A stretch of 64,000 nucleotides of DNA from Symsagittifera roscoffensis (GCF_963678635.1 NC_087064.1:12929989-12993988); one strand, 5' to 3'; shown: positions 11,183 to 23,397, numbered from the stretch's first letter. The notes: generated by a model not told the origin, from the letters alone. Program-made: numbers and translations.

Positions 11183-14100
11183 ATGTGTGTTTAGTTTTTG
11201 CTGTGTTCTCTCTTTGGATCATTTATCGCTGTTGAGAATCAAAGTGATCCTTCAAATCCTCCCTTCCAAGATGATGCTGCCTGCGAAACTGTAGGTTTAT
11301 CTATTTAATGTTCTAACCACGTCACCTAAGTGACAGAAAAGAGTTATGAATCAGCTAGCGTTTTTTTCGCCCGCTTTTGGCTACCTCAGAGGATGCTCGA
11401 ATGAAGTCAAATTTCTATCATAATATAACTTTTTTTGCCGTAATTCGGATTCCCAAAATTAGTCGCAGTTTCAAAAAAACTGGTCCAAATTTTTCTGTTT
11501 TTCTGACCCCCTGACTACGATCCAAAGGGTCCGTTTGGTCTTATTTTAGGACATCCATTTTTGGCTGACCAACCGTACAATTTTCTAAAAGCGCCAATAT
11601 AAACTAATTTTGAGAGGAAGCGCCAAAAAACTCAATTTTTTAGGCAAAAATTTCCAAAAAGTGCCTAAAAAGGCTTTTTTAGCCTGTTTTTTCATAAATT
11701 CGACTGCAGCACAGAAAATTTGACAAAAAAGGTTCTTTATATTGTTTTTGAAAGCTGAGAAAAACAATTTGGTCGACCTAAAACAAAAAGTCGACAAATT
11801 TTTGATTTTTTTTAAAAATCAATCCACTTTTGAAAAACCTTGTTTGTTTGATAATATTTGGTACGCTAATGTTTGGTATGTTTATAGCACGTAAAAGCAC
11901 AAACGCAAATTCAGTCACATTTTTGAATTGTTAAATTTTGCTGAATGACCGTGCACAATTTGAAACTTTTCGAAGAAAAAAGTGGAAAAACTTTCGAAAA
12001 CACACGTAAAAAAAATGAAACTGTTTCCTACATACGTTGCGCTTATTGCACAGGCTTCTAAGATGGAACCCGCTGCTGTGGATTGCACAGCTGCAGATTG
12101 CATAAACGGTTTCTGTGTTCTACGGCACGACGGCTCTGCAACCTGTGAATGCTACGATTCCTGGACCGGGCCCTATTGCACTTTCTGGTGTCCGTGCTTG
12201 GACTTCGACTGTAACAACGGGACTTGTGTCTGGGACAACACTGACCAAGAAACCAGATGCGAATGCGACTTGGGTTTCTCTGGAAAGTACTGTGACAAGT
12301 CATCGGGATGCAATTTTGACACCTGCAATCACGGAGTCTGTAAACTTAATGGCGAAGAAATGACTAGCTGCAGTTGTGAGTCAGGATGGGCTGGGGAGTT
12401 TTGTGACACGTCAGCTCTTTGCTCTGTCCTGGATTGTGAAAATGGCTACTGTTTGTGGGATGAAGATGATGTAGCTTTCACAAAATGCCAATGTGATCGC
12501 GGGTATTATGGAATACGATGCGAACTAAATAATATGACAGAGGTTATTTTCCAAAGACGTGCTAAATATGACGTAGATTTCACTGATCAGTTATTCGTGG
12601 CATATGAGAAAGGATTCGGAGACGTAAATGATGAAAAAGGTGGCGATTTCTGGTTGGGCCTGGCGAAGTTGAATCAACTCACTACCAGCGGAAATTGGAA
12701 TTTGAAGGTCATGTTCACAGATTTCGATGGCAATGAGTGGTGGTCTCAGTATTCAAGTAAGAATCGCATTGTGCCATTTTTGAATTCTGATTTGGGCTAA
12801 ATGTTTTTCACATGGTGTCCAGAGTTGTTAGAAAGTGGGGATATTGTAAAGAGACGAACAAATAAACGGCGGAAATTGATTCGCAACCAGCTATAAAATT
12901 GGATATTTTGTCATTTGGAATTATAGACACAGGAGGGCCATTTTTCAATTGCAGAAAAGCTAAAAATTCCATTTATTTGGCGTGTTATCCGTCCGTTAGA
13001 ACTTTTTTTTTGACAGCCATGTTTGGCCTAACAATCATCAAAAGCATCTAGTGGCTATCATATTTACTCATGTTTTTGATAAACAACGTATTCCAAAAGA
13101 CCCAGTTGGTCTGGCCGGCGCAACGTCCGATAAGTTTCCGAAGTCTAAGTTTCAAAAATGAACTCTGGCGCATAAACATTTCGAAATGCAGGTTTAAGGA
13201 GTTGCACGTTAGCACAGGAAACAAAATGTCATGTGAGTTAGTCTTAAAAAAATAGAAAAAAAAACCCTCAATTGCACAAGAAATAACAAGGCGATGTTCA
13301 AATTATGATGTACATTTTCGAACCTCAAAATCGGAAAATCTCTTTTCATGTTTTTTGTACCACTTTTTGTATGAAAGACGACTAAAACTTAAAAAATTAC
13401 ACTTAATACACATAAGAAACACAAAAAGTGTTACCGAAAAAAGTTCTTTTATTGTTTTATTTTTTAGTTGTTATCTTTTAGATTATTTAATCTTTTAATC
13501 AGGTGGGACAAGTCTGGTATCAAATTAAAACCAAATAATTCGTAAACCGTATTCCCAACAAAAAAATTCAAATACCTGTGTTGTGAAAAATGTCTGATTT
13601 TATCGATTTTTAGACAGAAGACAGCTTGAATAGAGATTAAGTTCTCTTAATGCTACTCTCCTAATACCACGAAGAAATTTCAAACTAATTAGAAATTTAA
13701 CGCAACTTAAGCTAATGTTCTAAACTACAATGGCTTTTCTGCTTAATTTTCACCTAAATCAATCATGCATTCAAAAAATGCAACAGTAAATTTACACAGA
13801 ACAACTATTTGAAAAATGAACCCGCACTGTCGAATGCATAAAGCGTTGATAAAAAAATTCCTTTGCCAGACACACTATTAATTTAGGGGCAAACTTTTTT
13901 CATCAAGCTATTTATGGTACAATTTTTGTTAGATTTTTGTTTTCATTGTGGTCTTAAGCTTTTTAGTGAAACTATAATAAATTGTAACCACATATAGTTG
14001 GTTGTAGTTTTCGCTGAATATCTTTTCAAATCGATTATAATAGATAAAACTCTCCTTGTCTACAAATAAATTCATCACAGCAAAAAAAAACTTTTGTAAA

Positions 14101-17100
14101 TGATTACAATTTTGGTATGTACGAAAACTCAACAACGTAAATGTAAATTGAAGCAGAAATCTAAAAAATATATTGTATTAAAATATATTGACAATAAATA
14201 CATTTAAATAATTTATTTTCCAGTTGCAATATTTGAATTGCAAAGCAGGTTTCCAATATAACTCGGCTACTAATTGAAGTTCTTGGCTTAACTTGGCTAA
14301 TTGACAATTGGCTCGGCTAGCTTCACTTGAATGGATTAATCGTGCATCGCTTGCATTCTGATTGGCCACGATCGTTTTCAAATCAGAGAAAAAGGATAAA
14401 AGTCGATTCGTAACAACCTAAGAGACTGTAATAGGCTATTATTACACGCGAATGAACTTGATGAACTCATTTCTGTTCTAATTATTGATAGGCCACGATT
14501 GTTTTGAAGGCGCAAACTGAATAATAAGCCAAACTAGAGTCTAATACACGCATATAAACTTGTTTTACACCTGTGAAAACCTCGGATCAACATTGTGAAG
14601 TTATGGTCATACACAAGTTCTGTTCTATTGATTAAAAAAGCTGAAGTTTGGTAAAGTTACGTTTTGAAAAGCACTGATCACGAATTTGATACGCAATATA
14701 GCATTAATAATTTATCAATGAAACAGAATTGACTAAGACTATAGCTTCAAGAACATCTCGTTTTGACTACTTTGCACTGTGAAATTTCGTTTTCTCGATA
14801 ATTATGGCCCCTCACAAGAAACGCGACGTGGCTTTGCATTATTCCAAAGCTCTTACTGGACCTGATTTGTTATGGGAATGCAAGAAACGTGGGTTCAAAC
14901 GGAAGCAGACCAAGAACAACGGCTATGAAAATCTCTTCGGCCACGTTCTGCAAAAACATAAGAATTATCAAGAAGAAATGAATAGAACAAACCCTGCTGT
15001 AAAGTTTGAGGAATCCGAACACTCAAAAATGTCTACGGATGGCCGGAATGGTTGAAAATGAATGGCCAACCGTTCAACCCTATGGAAAATGAGCTAAACA
15101 AAAAGCATACAAAGCTTACTCCTATTTCTGTTTATGAGGTATTTCCAGTTGTTGACGGAGAAGGTTGAACGAACAGTCGAGGAGTCTTGCCCTCAAAAGT
15201 TTGGGTTAGTCATTGACGGATGGGGTAAAGGAGGAACCGGTACCCATTTTAGCGCAGTGTTTGCCGCCTTTCAAACCAATGACCTCAAACCGCAAACCTT
15301 GCTAATAGCATTTTTAGCTCTTTTTGATGAAACTGAGTTTTTTGCGTCCAGTCAAGTGGAATTTTTTGATTTCACTCTCGTTGTGTTCAACCGAACATTG
15401 AGCGATGTTTTATTCATCACGGGAGACAACTGTACTACCAACCTGAAAATTGCGAAACTGATCAATGTGCCAATTATCGGGTGTGCCATTCACAGATTCA
15501 TTCTGGCAGTTCTTAAGTACTGAAACCTAACTCTGATCTCATAGAAAAAGTCAACAACTTGATGAAAAAAGCTAGCACTCTAAAGCGGAGAGGGTACCTG
15601 CGTGTATTGACTGATCTCTGCCCAGTAACTCGAAATTTCACTCTTTGGTCATCTACGTACATGATGTTTCAGCGGTTGTTTGATTTGAAAGACTTCTTCA
15701 TCCCGCTTGATAGAGAATTGACTCCCTATTTTTTGTCTCCAAACGATCTCGTTTTACTGGAAGAATTGCGGAACCCCCTAACCAAGTTGCAGTCAATCAC
15801 TAAAAAACTTCACGAAGATCAATGAGTTTTCAGGACTTGAAAATTTTTTAGAAAGGAACATTGGGACACTGACTCATTATCCAGATTTCGAAAATGAAGT
15901 CTTCAATACTATCGAGGGCGTTTCTTTATCACCAGAGCAAAACAAAGCATTGGAGAAACTAATGGATACCGTTTTGGTAGATGGAACTGCGAGTGAAAAT
16001 GAAGAAATTTGCTGCGACTATGCTGAAAGTATAAGAAAAGGAAAGAAAAGCGAAAAAAATGTGAATCTGGAGTGGATTTCAGCTACTTCAATTATGCCGG
16101 AGCGGTTGTTCAGCAGAGTTGATATATATACTGAATTGAAGTATAGCTAATAAACAGAATATACTGAGAACACAACGTTATAACAGCAATAAACCCTTAA
16201 ATGAATTTTTTCAACATCTTCTGATGTAATCTGCTATGCTCATGTAGTCTGCTGCCAAAATAGTCTATGCTACATTCAGGTCTGAGGTACATGCAGGTAG
16301 AATGCTCATTCACGTGAGAGTTGGATGCAGGTAGGATGTCTGTTCTGTTGAGAGGCCGGTCAAGTTACGATGACTCTTCAGCGGAGAAGTTGCTGCAGGT
16401 ACGATGACCTTTCAGTTGAAAGATGAATACAGATGAAAAGCTACAAATTAAGAGGTCAAAACGGGTACCGGATGTCTTGCGACTGGGAATTTGGGCTGAA
16501 TAATAAATATTTTGGCATTTTTTCTGTATTTGATTTTTTTCGGCCTCTAAAAGTCGTATATTACTCGGCCTGAAATCCCTTCGGCTAAACATTCGGTACC
16601 CTGTCTACGGTAGAGGGTAGAGGTTAACTCATGATAGCAATTGATATCTGTGGACATCCTGCATGGTTCTTGGAAATACTGCATTAATTACTTTACAGAA
16701 TAGTAACAATTCAAAATTCATTTTGAATCGATTATAATCGAAATATTAAGAAATCTACATAAAAAACCAGAAAAATTAGCATAAAATTGATTATCAACCA
16801 TTTTGTTAAATCGTGTCAACTCTCCGTTTTTTTTTATTTTTAAAATTTTCTTCAGCTTTTTTTCTGTTCTCAAAATAGTGTAATTGGCACTTTCTGTGCT
16901 TTTTGCTCAGAGCCGGTTATTCTTGTTCAAGTAGTCGAATGATTGCTTGGGCACATGCATGCTAGTTCGAACTTTTTCAATTGACTTCAAAGGTTTTCAT
17001 AACAGAAAGTTCCGTGATGTTTTCGATCCAACTTTTTTTTTCGCACGCAAGCGTGAAAAAAAAATAAAAAACAATTTTTTAGACATAAAATTTTCATCAA

Positions 17101-17537
17101 AACCCATTCAAGGAACTTTTTGTTTAGAAAAAAGGTCGCAAAACGAAGTTTGTTCTATCTATATGAGTGATCAATTAAATATTTTAAATAAACTTCTTTC
17201 AGGCTTCAAGATCCTAGCTGGACCGGCGTATACATTGACATATACAGGCTGGGTCGACGGAAACTATGACAGTGATTACGGAACCGACAAAGGTCTGGAC
17301 TATCAGCGGGATAATCCATTCTCCACAGCAGATAAAGATCAAAGCGGTAATTCGTGCGCAGAACATTATGGCGGTGGATGGTGGTTTGATTATTGTGATT
17401 GGTTGAACCTCAATAACGCAGAAGCCTTATCTCCTACATTTAGCCATTTGTACATGAGCTATAACATTCACCTGAATGGTTCTTGGAAATCATTCGGCGT
17501 TCGCTCAAGTGAGATGCGCATGTTGAAAATTGACTGA
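11183..17537 (+). CDS. secreted EGF-repeat / fibrinogen-like domain protein
   Basis: Two exons are well supported: one through 12756 (donor A|GTAAGA) and 17203-17537 (acceptor CTTCTTTCAG, stop TGA). The phase-1 join rebuilds the fibrinogen-domain motif QYSSFK. Counting from an ATG at 12015 the product is 358 residues: MKLFPTYVALIAQA could be a short signal peptide; four EGF-like six-Cys units lie at about 24-55, 59-93, 99-130 and 136-169; a fibrinogen-related domain spans about 175-358, with FWLGL, NEWW, a calcium-site-like DKDQSGNSCA and GGGWWFDYC. Alternatively, an exon at 11195-11290 ending in ACT|GTAGGT joins in phase 0 to an acceptor at 12053 and supplies a hydrophobic start. The architecture recalls tenascin- or ficolin-type extracellular binding proteins; ligand and role are unknown. 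The fibrinogen domain lacks its usual first 35-40 residues. Confidence 0.75.
11195..11290 (+). CDS. candidate signal-peptide exon of the EGF/fibrinogen gene
   Basis: The frame starts FLLCSLFGSFIAVENQ, a good hydrophobic signal core, then an acidic polar stretch, and ends at a donor (ACT|GTAGGT) in phase 0, matching the phase of the acceptor at 12051-12053. It is bounded on the left by TAG, which could be an AG acceptor or a stop in frame with an ATG at 11183. No upstream exon with a start codon was found. The exon is inferred from phase and composition only. Confidence 0.4.
11500..11800. repeat. dispersed repeat fragment (TTTTTGGCTGACCAACC family)
   Basis: CATTTTTGGCTGACCAACC at about 11552 is followed by a TTTTCTAAAAGCGCCAATAT-type segment. 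Related copies are at about 59188 (TTTTTGGCCGACCAACCCTA, then TTTTCTGAAGGCGCATTTGG) and about 57280 (TTTCTGGCTGACCAAGCATA). It lies between the candidate signal exon and the EGF exon. Confidence 0.5.
12767..14803. other. first part of the fibrinogen-gene intron, no gene seen
   Basis: AT-rich intron sequence. Two related segments near 14352 and 14490 (TTGGCCACGATCGTTTT and TAGGCCACGATTGTTTT) may belong to the transposon that follows. No coding signal was found on either strand. Confidence 0.4.
12861..12866 (+). promoter_or_regulatory. intronic AATAAA after the first fibrinogen-domain exon
   Basis: If the donor at 12757 is not used, the frame continues for 14 codons and stops at 12800. AATAAA follows 60 bases later. 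This could end a short isoform with four EGF units and half a fibrinogen domain. Such a hexamer is common by chance in AT-rich DNA. Confidence 0.25.
14804..16150 (+). mobile_element. hAT-type transposase, decayed
   Basis: Four open segments in order look like one broken transposase: 14804-15055, 15134-15523, 15559-15825 and 15950-16150. The first has a BED-finger-like pattern (WECKKRGFK, then GYENLFGHVLQKH). The second has hAT catalytic-domain features: FGLVIDGWG, then FITGDNCTTN, then PIIGCAIHRF. The last has SATSIMPERLFSRV, resembling the start of the C-terminal dimerisation region, and then ends early. Frame breaks fall near 15040-15130, 15523 and 15825, and the protein is shorter than usual hAT transposases. 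It lies in the host intron on the sense strand. I could not define terminal inverted repeats or an 8-bp target duplication. The copy is presumably inactive. Confidence 0.7.
16151..17202. other. rest of the fibrinogen-gene intron
   Basis: A run of similar short phrases at 16230-16420 (GGTAGGATG, GTAGAATGCTCATTC, GGTACGATGACC) suggests a weak, diverged short tandem. The remainder is AT-rich and ends in the pyrimidine-rich acceptor at 17202. The open frame from 16947 into the last exon is intron read-through. Confidence 0.4.
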
Positions 17538-17894
17538 GCGAAAGCTATTTGCTGACTGATCAATCCCAGCCGTGGCAATTCACTGGAACCTTGTTTTGTG
17601 AAAAAAAAACATGTGAATCATTTAGCAGTTTGGTTTCACTTTGCTGCGGATGGCAAACTTTCAATTCAAATCATGTAGAAATTTATTAATTTGGAAGCAT
17701 ATTCTTAATTAAGATAAGTTTTTGTGCTGATCCAATTTAACGAAGAATAGTGCAAGGTTTTTATAGAAAATTAGCTCATCATAATGAGTCCAAACAGTGT
17801 ATATGCTGAACAAGCCGAGCACTGGATAAGTCGTAATGGATTTTCTAAAATTATTTCAGTATGTCAGTATTTGGAATGTCAAAATTTCAGTAAA
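17538..17894. other. 3' flank of the EGF/fibrinogen gene
   Basis: Probable 3' UTR and flank. No clear AATAAA is close to the stop codon. No other feature is visible. Confidence 0.35.
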
Positions 17895-20545
17895 ACTTTC
17901 GTGGAAAAGCGTAAAAAATAATTTTTCTCCGTGTACCGTGTTTACAGAGTTTACAGTGTTTCTCGAATAATTTTGAGCGGATTGAGCCAAAAATTTACGG
18001 AAACCAATTTTTTTTCCAAACAAAAAATTTACTTCACATTTGAAAGATTTGCTGATCATTTTTGGCCGGTGTTGGAATGGTAATCAGCGTCAGAATTTAG
18101 TTGCTAATCTCAGTCTTCTTATCAAGTTTAACATTCTCAAAGCTACCTTCAATTCGTTTCTCTTAAAAAATAATTTCATTATTTTTCTGTGAGCACCAGA
18201 AAAAAACGCTAGTTGATCCTTGGAATGTTTGTTGCTGCACAACTATTTTCACCATGAAAACTATGCAGATCGAGTAAAAAAACATGAATTCAGTTTTGAT
18301 AGAAAATCGTAGAACAATGATATCTTGGCTTTCCTTGTGTTTCCGGCACATTTAGTCTGCTGGTAACCAATACGCCTGGGCGTAAATGTCCTGTGTTCAA
18401 AACTAACCAGGAGCACTTTTTTTCAAACCGGAGTTACCAAACAAACTTTTGGCCCATTTTTTATCAGCTTATGTTTTGTTGGCTTAGTTGCCACATCTTA
18501 GAATGTTTCTTTTCGTTCTACGCAGTTTTCTATCAAGTTGCTTCTAGTGTTCTCATTTCTACAATTTTTATTTTTTCTGACCTTGTTGAATACGCATATT
18601 TTGCTTTTTTTGTTTGTTCTTGCCTAAAAACTTCGGTCTAAATGTTTTCGTCTCGTTTTGATTGGCAGTTTACAGTTCAAACGAACAGACTTTATAGTTC
18701 AAAGTTTTTGTTTGACGTTTTTTGAAGTTTGTCGATTCCGTTAACAATCTATAATTGTTTTTGGTTTTTTTAGCCGCTGTCATTTGTGTTTTTGGATGTG
18801 TTTGCAAATGAAAACATTCTTCCGGGTCATCTTTTGAAATTTTTCAGTTAAGTTTTTCAATTTTTTGTGGATTTTGTGGCTGTCGGCTGCCACTTTTCAA
18901 TGATGAAATTATTTGGTATCACCAGCGGCGTGAAGCTCCGCTTTGCCTCTGTTAAAATTTACCACACACAGTTTTTGTATTTCAAATTTGTTTTTAAAAG
19001 TAAAAACCGAGTGTTTTTAAACCTATTTTTTCTGGAATTTTTAGTAAAATTCCAAGAAAAGGTTTATTTTTGTGATAAATTTTTGTTCAAAACTTCAATC
19101 AGTAATTTTGAGAAACAATTTTCATCTTAGAGCTTGACGTTCTGTTCCAATCCTTTAGACTTTTTCAATTTAGTACCATATAAATGGTAAAGAGCGGAAG
19201 TCAACAATTAAAAAACAAATTGTTGGAAAGATTTTCAGACAGACCTTTTTATGTGAGAGTTTTTGTTTGCCAGGAAAGAATTTCAGATATCTTTGGCAAT
19301 TTATGCTTATTGAAAAACTGGTCACCAAAATTTTTGACCAAGTCAATATATCGAACAAAAATTCTCAGTTTTTCAATTTTTTAACAATAAGGCGCCCTAC
19401 AGAGTTGAAGCAAATGCAGTTGTGATTCAATCAATAACAAAAAAATCCAATAGCTTTTCTTGGTTCGGAGAAAAATCATCATGAATTTTTAGTTTTTTCA
19501 AGTTCTTTTCAGAGGAAAATGTTATGATTTTTTTGTTGTGATTTTGAATTTGTAAAACTGATGAAAACTTTTTACTGATATGTCATTGACAACCTTTGTA
19601 ATGGGTTCCAATTTACCTTTTCACTCCTCAAGTCCCCTCAGTTGCAAAAAAAAAAACATTTTTATTGAAAGAAAAATTCGGAAATCTAAAGCTAACGTTG
19701 TCGGAGCCCTCTGTGCTACTTGCAGAACAACCTGCTATTCTTGTCACGAAATTGAATTCATTTTAAGTTTTTTATGCGCGTTTGTCACGCTCGATTCAAA
19801 CGAGCATTCGTTTTAAAAACCAAAGATAATTGCTCTTAACAATAGTTTAAAATGTCTGTTTCGAAATGTGGATCAACTGTACAATCTCTCCCTCCCCCCC
19901 CCCCTAAATGACCTACTTCAGCATGTATTAGTTCTGAAAAATAATTTTGTATAAAATATGCCTATTTCACCCAAACGCGCAAATAAAAAAGTTTTTTTTT
20001 TGCTTTTCAATGCGAGATTGCATTTGTATGCTGTTAATTAACATTTTTAATTCAATTTTAATTCAATTTTTTCTTCATTTTTAATTCATTTTTAATTCAT
20101 TTTAATTCAATTTTTTAGTAACACGGTTAAATTATAACAATTTTAGGCTGTTTTCAAATTTAGTTTATGAAAAATCGATATTTTTTCCTCCCGATTTGGG
20201 GGGAGGATTTGTACGGTTGATCCTGAATTGTTTTTATCGAGTTCCGGTCTTCGCAAAATCTGTAGTGGCTGCAAGCGTAACAAGCATACATATTTCGCAC
20301 TTTCCTCGAAAGTCGGAACAATAAATTCTAAATTTGACTTTCTGTTTTTCTTGTGCGGAAAACAAGTGGTCATAAATTGCTCTCTAATATCTAACACTAT
20401 ACAATTACAGTGTATTTGAATGAAGTCGCGCTATGCTCCGGTCAACCTGGTCAAATAGATTTACCACAAAAAAGTTTTTTTGTTGTCTTTCAGCTATAAG
20501 ATAAGCACGGTATTTATAAACTTAAGTCGAAATGACAGAAAACTT
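17895..20545. repeat. repeat R1, copy A (oldest and longest)
   Basis: Collinear with 23398-25660 and 28709-30875: CGTGGAAAAGCGTA, GTTTACAGTGTTTCTCGAAT, TGTTGCTGCACAACTATTTT, TAAATGGTAAAGAGCGGAAG and CGGAGCCCTCTGTGCTACTT occur in the same order. This copy keeps about 160 bp (18056-18212) and a tRNA-like segment (about 18340-18545) that the others lack. Several short frames are open in all three copies, but none resembles a known protein, and the copies differ by indels that do not keep frame. Confidence 0.65.
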
Positions 20546-21928
20546 TCGATTCTGTTCTTCCAAAATATAAATAAATGCTTGTAAACTGGGAAAACTTACC
20601 TCAAAATGTTCAGAAATGAATTAGTAACGCTATTGGAGATACGGGTTTTGCAGTTTTTCAGCAAAAATTGATTATATCTTCTGATCGTAGAAGAATAGCA
20701 GAACACGGGTCAAAGTTGTGTCTAAACTCACGTCGCTAATCGAGTGAGTGAGAAGGTGCTAGGGAGTTTAGCGGTCTTGTTTTTTAGCAGACTGCTCTTT
20801 TAGCAGACTCAGAACAATTAGCAAGTCAGAAAGCTAATTTCAAAGGTGCATTGGCAATTAGCGGTCGCTTTTTCCACTGCAATTTCATTCGGGACTTCAT
20901 TTTGCCGCTAATTCACAAGACTATTGAAGTTTTTGAAGTTGATAGTTTCAAAAACTTCAATAATCGTGAGATAATTGTCCTAATTGGGGAATCTTGGTCC
21001 AAGGCTGAGCGTCTTTTTTTGAATCTGTCAATGAATCATGCATCTCGTTATTCTGTTAGTCTGCTAAAAGACTTATTTTTCACTTTTAATGCTAAAAGAT
21101 TGGTCTGCTAAACGATTGGTACCCGAGTGAGAACTATTCTCAAGTGACAGCCTGAACAAATGGTAAACGACCTATTACCTTTTCTGACGGCTACATGCTC
21201 AATTGAAACATTGCAGTCGCTTGAAAAAAAAAGCCTAACTCTGTCGCTAGTATAAAATTTGTTTTCTCAAATTTGAAGCTTCAAATGACGTACAAGTCGT
21301 TGAACAGCCGATAAGTTACGAACAAAAAATAATTTTTTTGCAACTAAGTGAATTCAAAAACAAACAAGATAGTTTGTATTTCAGGGTGAAGCCTTGATTG
21401 TTCCGACTCCACTTTAAAGCCAACTTTAAAATTAAAAAACAAATTTGGTTGAAAAATGACGAAATATTCGAGAAAAATTAGAAGATAGTTTTTTTTCTTT
21501 TTTAAATTTATCCCCCACACGCTGATGTAACATAAAAAGGGATGTATTGAGCGTCTTTTATGCTAAAATTACGACCACATGAGTCGCCTAAATCCCATTT
21601 GGATCGCATTAACCCAGTGCTTAAGAGTGTTATTAGACCGCAATTTATTACGCATTAGTTATCCAAAATTGACCAAATTAGAAGTTTTCAAACACAACAA
21701 ATTTTATAAAAAATGATCACGAGTGAAATATATTTGTGAAAAAGTAAACAAACAAATATCTTTCTTATAGTAAAAAAAAGTTCTGCCAAATTTTTTAAAT
21801 CGAAATGACGAAAACTGACAGAATAAAAAAGCCACCCCAAGCATAAATACTCCGCATATTCTTCGAAATCCGGAATAACAAGACTGCTTGTACAGTGCCG
21901 AGACTTGATTGTTGTGAATGCTTTTCAA
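20546..21928. other. unique-looking stretch with a diverged repeat copy
   Basis: About 21520-21890 is a diverged relative of 26660-27100 and 31870-32310 (GCATTA, CGCAATTTAT.ACGC, AAGCATAA.TACTCC, GAAAT.CGGAA.AA). TTTAGCAGAC and its reverse complement GTCTGCTAAA recur between 20780 and 21110. No gene is seen. Confidence 0.4.
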
Positions 21929-22261
21929 GAGCTATAAAAATATGTTCCCTTACGAAAATCATGAACTCGTTTAAAAATGATTTAAAAAAAAAACAAAAAA
22001 TATATATTTTTTTGAGATTGATTTTTGAAAATCAACCCGCCAGATGTTTGATAAAGCCCAAAACGCTTAAAGTCCATTTAGCAAAGTTTTATAAAGACCA
22101 GATATTATGTCTCAATTCAACTTGGAACGATTTCTAAGAAGGATTAAATCTCCTTCAATCTCCTGTACAATCCCCCCCCCCCACCTAAATGACCTACCGT
22201 AGAGTGCCCTCCCCCCAGCATGTATTAGTTCTGAAAAATAATTCTGTATAAAAGATGCTTT

Positions 22262-23397
22262 TTTTAGTAACACGGTTAAAATATAACAATTCTAGGCTGT
22301 ATTCAAATTTAGTTTATGAAAAATTGCTATTTTTTCCTCCCGATTTGGGGGGGGGGGGGGAGATTTTGTACGGTTGATCCTGAATTGTTTTTACCGAGTT
22401 CCGGTCTTCTCAAAATCTGTAGTGGCTGTAAGAGTAACAAGCATACATATTTCGCACTTTCCTCGAAAGTTGGAACGATAAATTCTAATTTTGACTTTCT
22501 GTTTTTCTTGTGCGGAAAACAAGTGGTCATAAATTGCTCTCTAAGATTCAACACTATACAATTACCATGTGTTTGAATGAAGTCGCGCTATGCTCCGGTA
22601 CAACCTGGTCAAATGGATATTCCACAAAAATCTTTTTGTTGTCTATCAGCTATAAGATAAACACGGTATTTAAAAAATTTAAATCGAAATGACAGAAAAC
22701 TTTCGATTCTGTTTTGTTAAAAAATTGATCAGTAGAGAATTATCGTTTTGAATTTTAGCTGAAGATAACAATAATTTTCGAAAAATGTTTTTAATAGTCT
22801 GCAGAAAACATCCACTACCAGCAGAAACATTACGTCGCTTTCTTCGCCAGTCTAAACAACATTATATGATAATTTGAAGCTAAACTATATGTCACAAGCA
22901 AATAAACACACAAGTCTAGTATTTAATTGTTTTTGATTTTATTAAAAGTATAGTTTTATTTTAATTGGTTTTTGATTTATTTTCTACAAGCAAATTGAAC
23001 ATCAATTATAAGAGCTTGGAATTTAACTTCTAACAATAATTTTACTTAGGATTCTAGACCTGTTTTTCCTCAATTCATTACGGTATGCATGAAGCTTGCA
23101 ACGTATGCATCAACCCAAAAAATAGTTATGCCTTAGCAGTTTCTGTTTCTATATTGAAGGGCCTTTTTGTTTATTAGTTTTTCCTAAATAATGAAATTTG
23201 GAGAATTAAAGCATTCTTAAAACTGATTCAAGGACCTGCTTCTAAAAAGCCTTAATCAAATATAAATTTATCTAGTTTTGAGTTTCTTGAAATAATCTAT
23301 ACAAATACAATAATTAAACCCAGCGGTGTAAAGAGTGGAGCGCATTCGTACGACTGTAAAATTAACGCAAACTAGATAAATTTATATTTGATTAAGG
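22262..23397. repeat. repeat R2, four full copies plus one partial
   Basis: Each copy begins TTTTAGTAACACGGTTAAA and runs through a G-tract (GATTTGGGGGG), CGAAATGACAGAAAACTT and CGCATTCGTACGACTGTAAA to TTTATATTTGATTAAGG. Full copies: 22262-23397, 25225-26350, 27578-28708 and 30440-31565; the first third also occurs at 20111-20545. The block overlaps the 3' end of R1. It ends in the left arm of a fold-back, so it may be the body of a non-autonomous element. Confidence 0.6.

Noticed and set aside
12757-12800. Read-through end of the EGF exon as the true protein end
   Set aside because: The donor is strong and the distant exon completes the fibrinogen domain; kept only as a possible isoform.
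16947-17202. First 85 codons of the frame that runs into the fibrinogen exon
   Set aside because: It is intron sequence upstream of a clear acceptor at 17202; the composition changes sharply there and the spliced join restores the domain.
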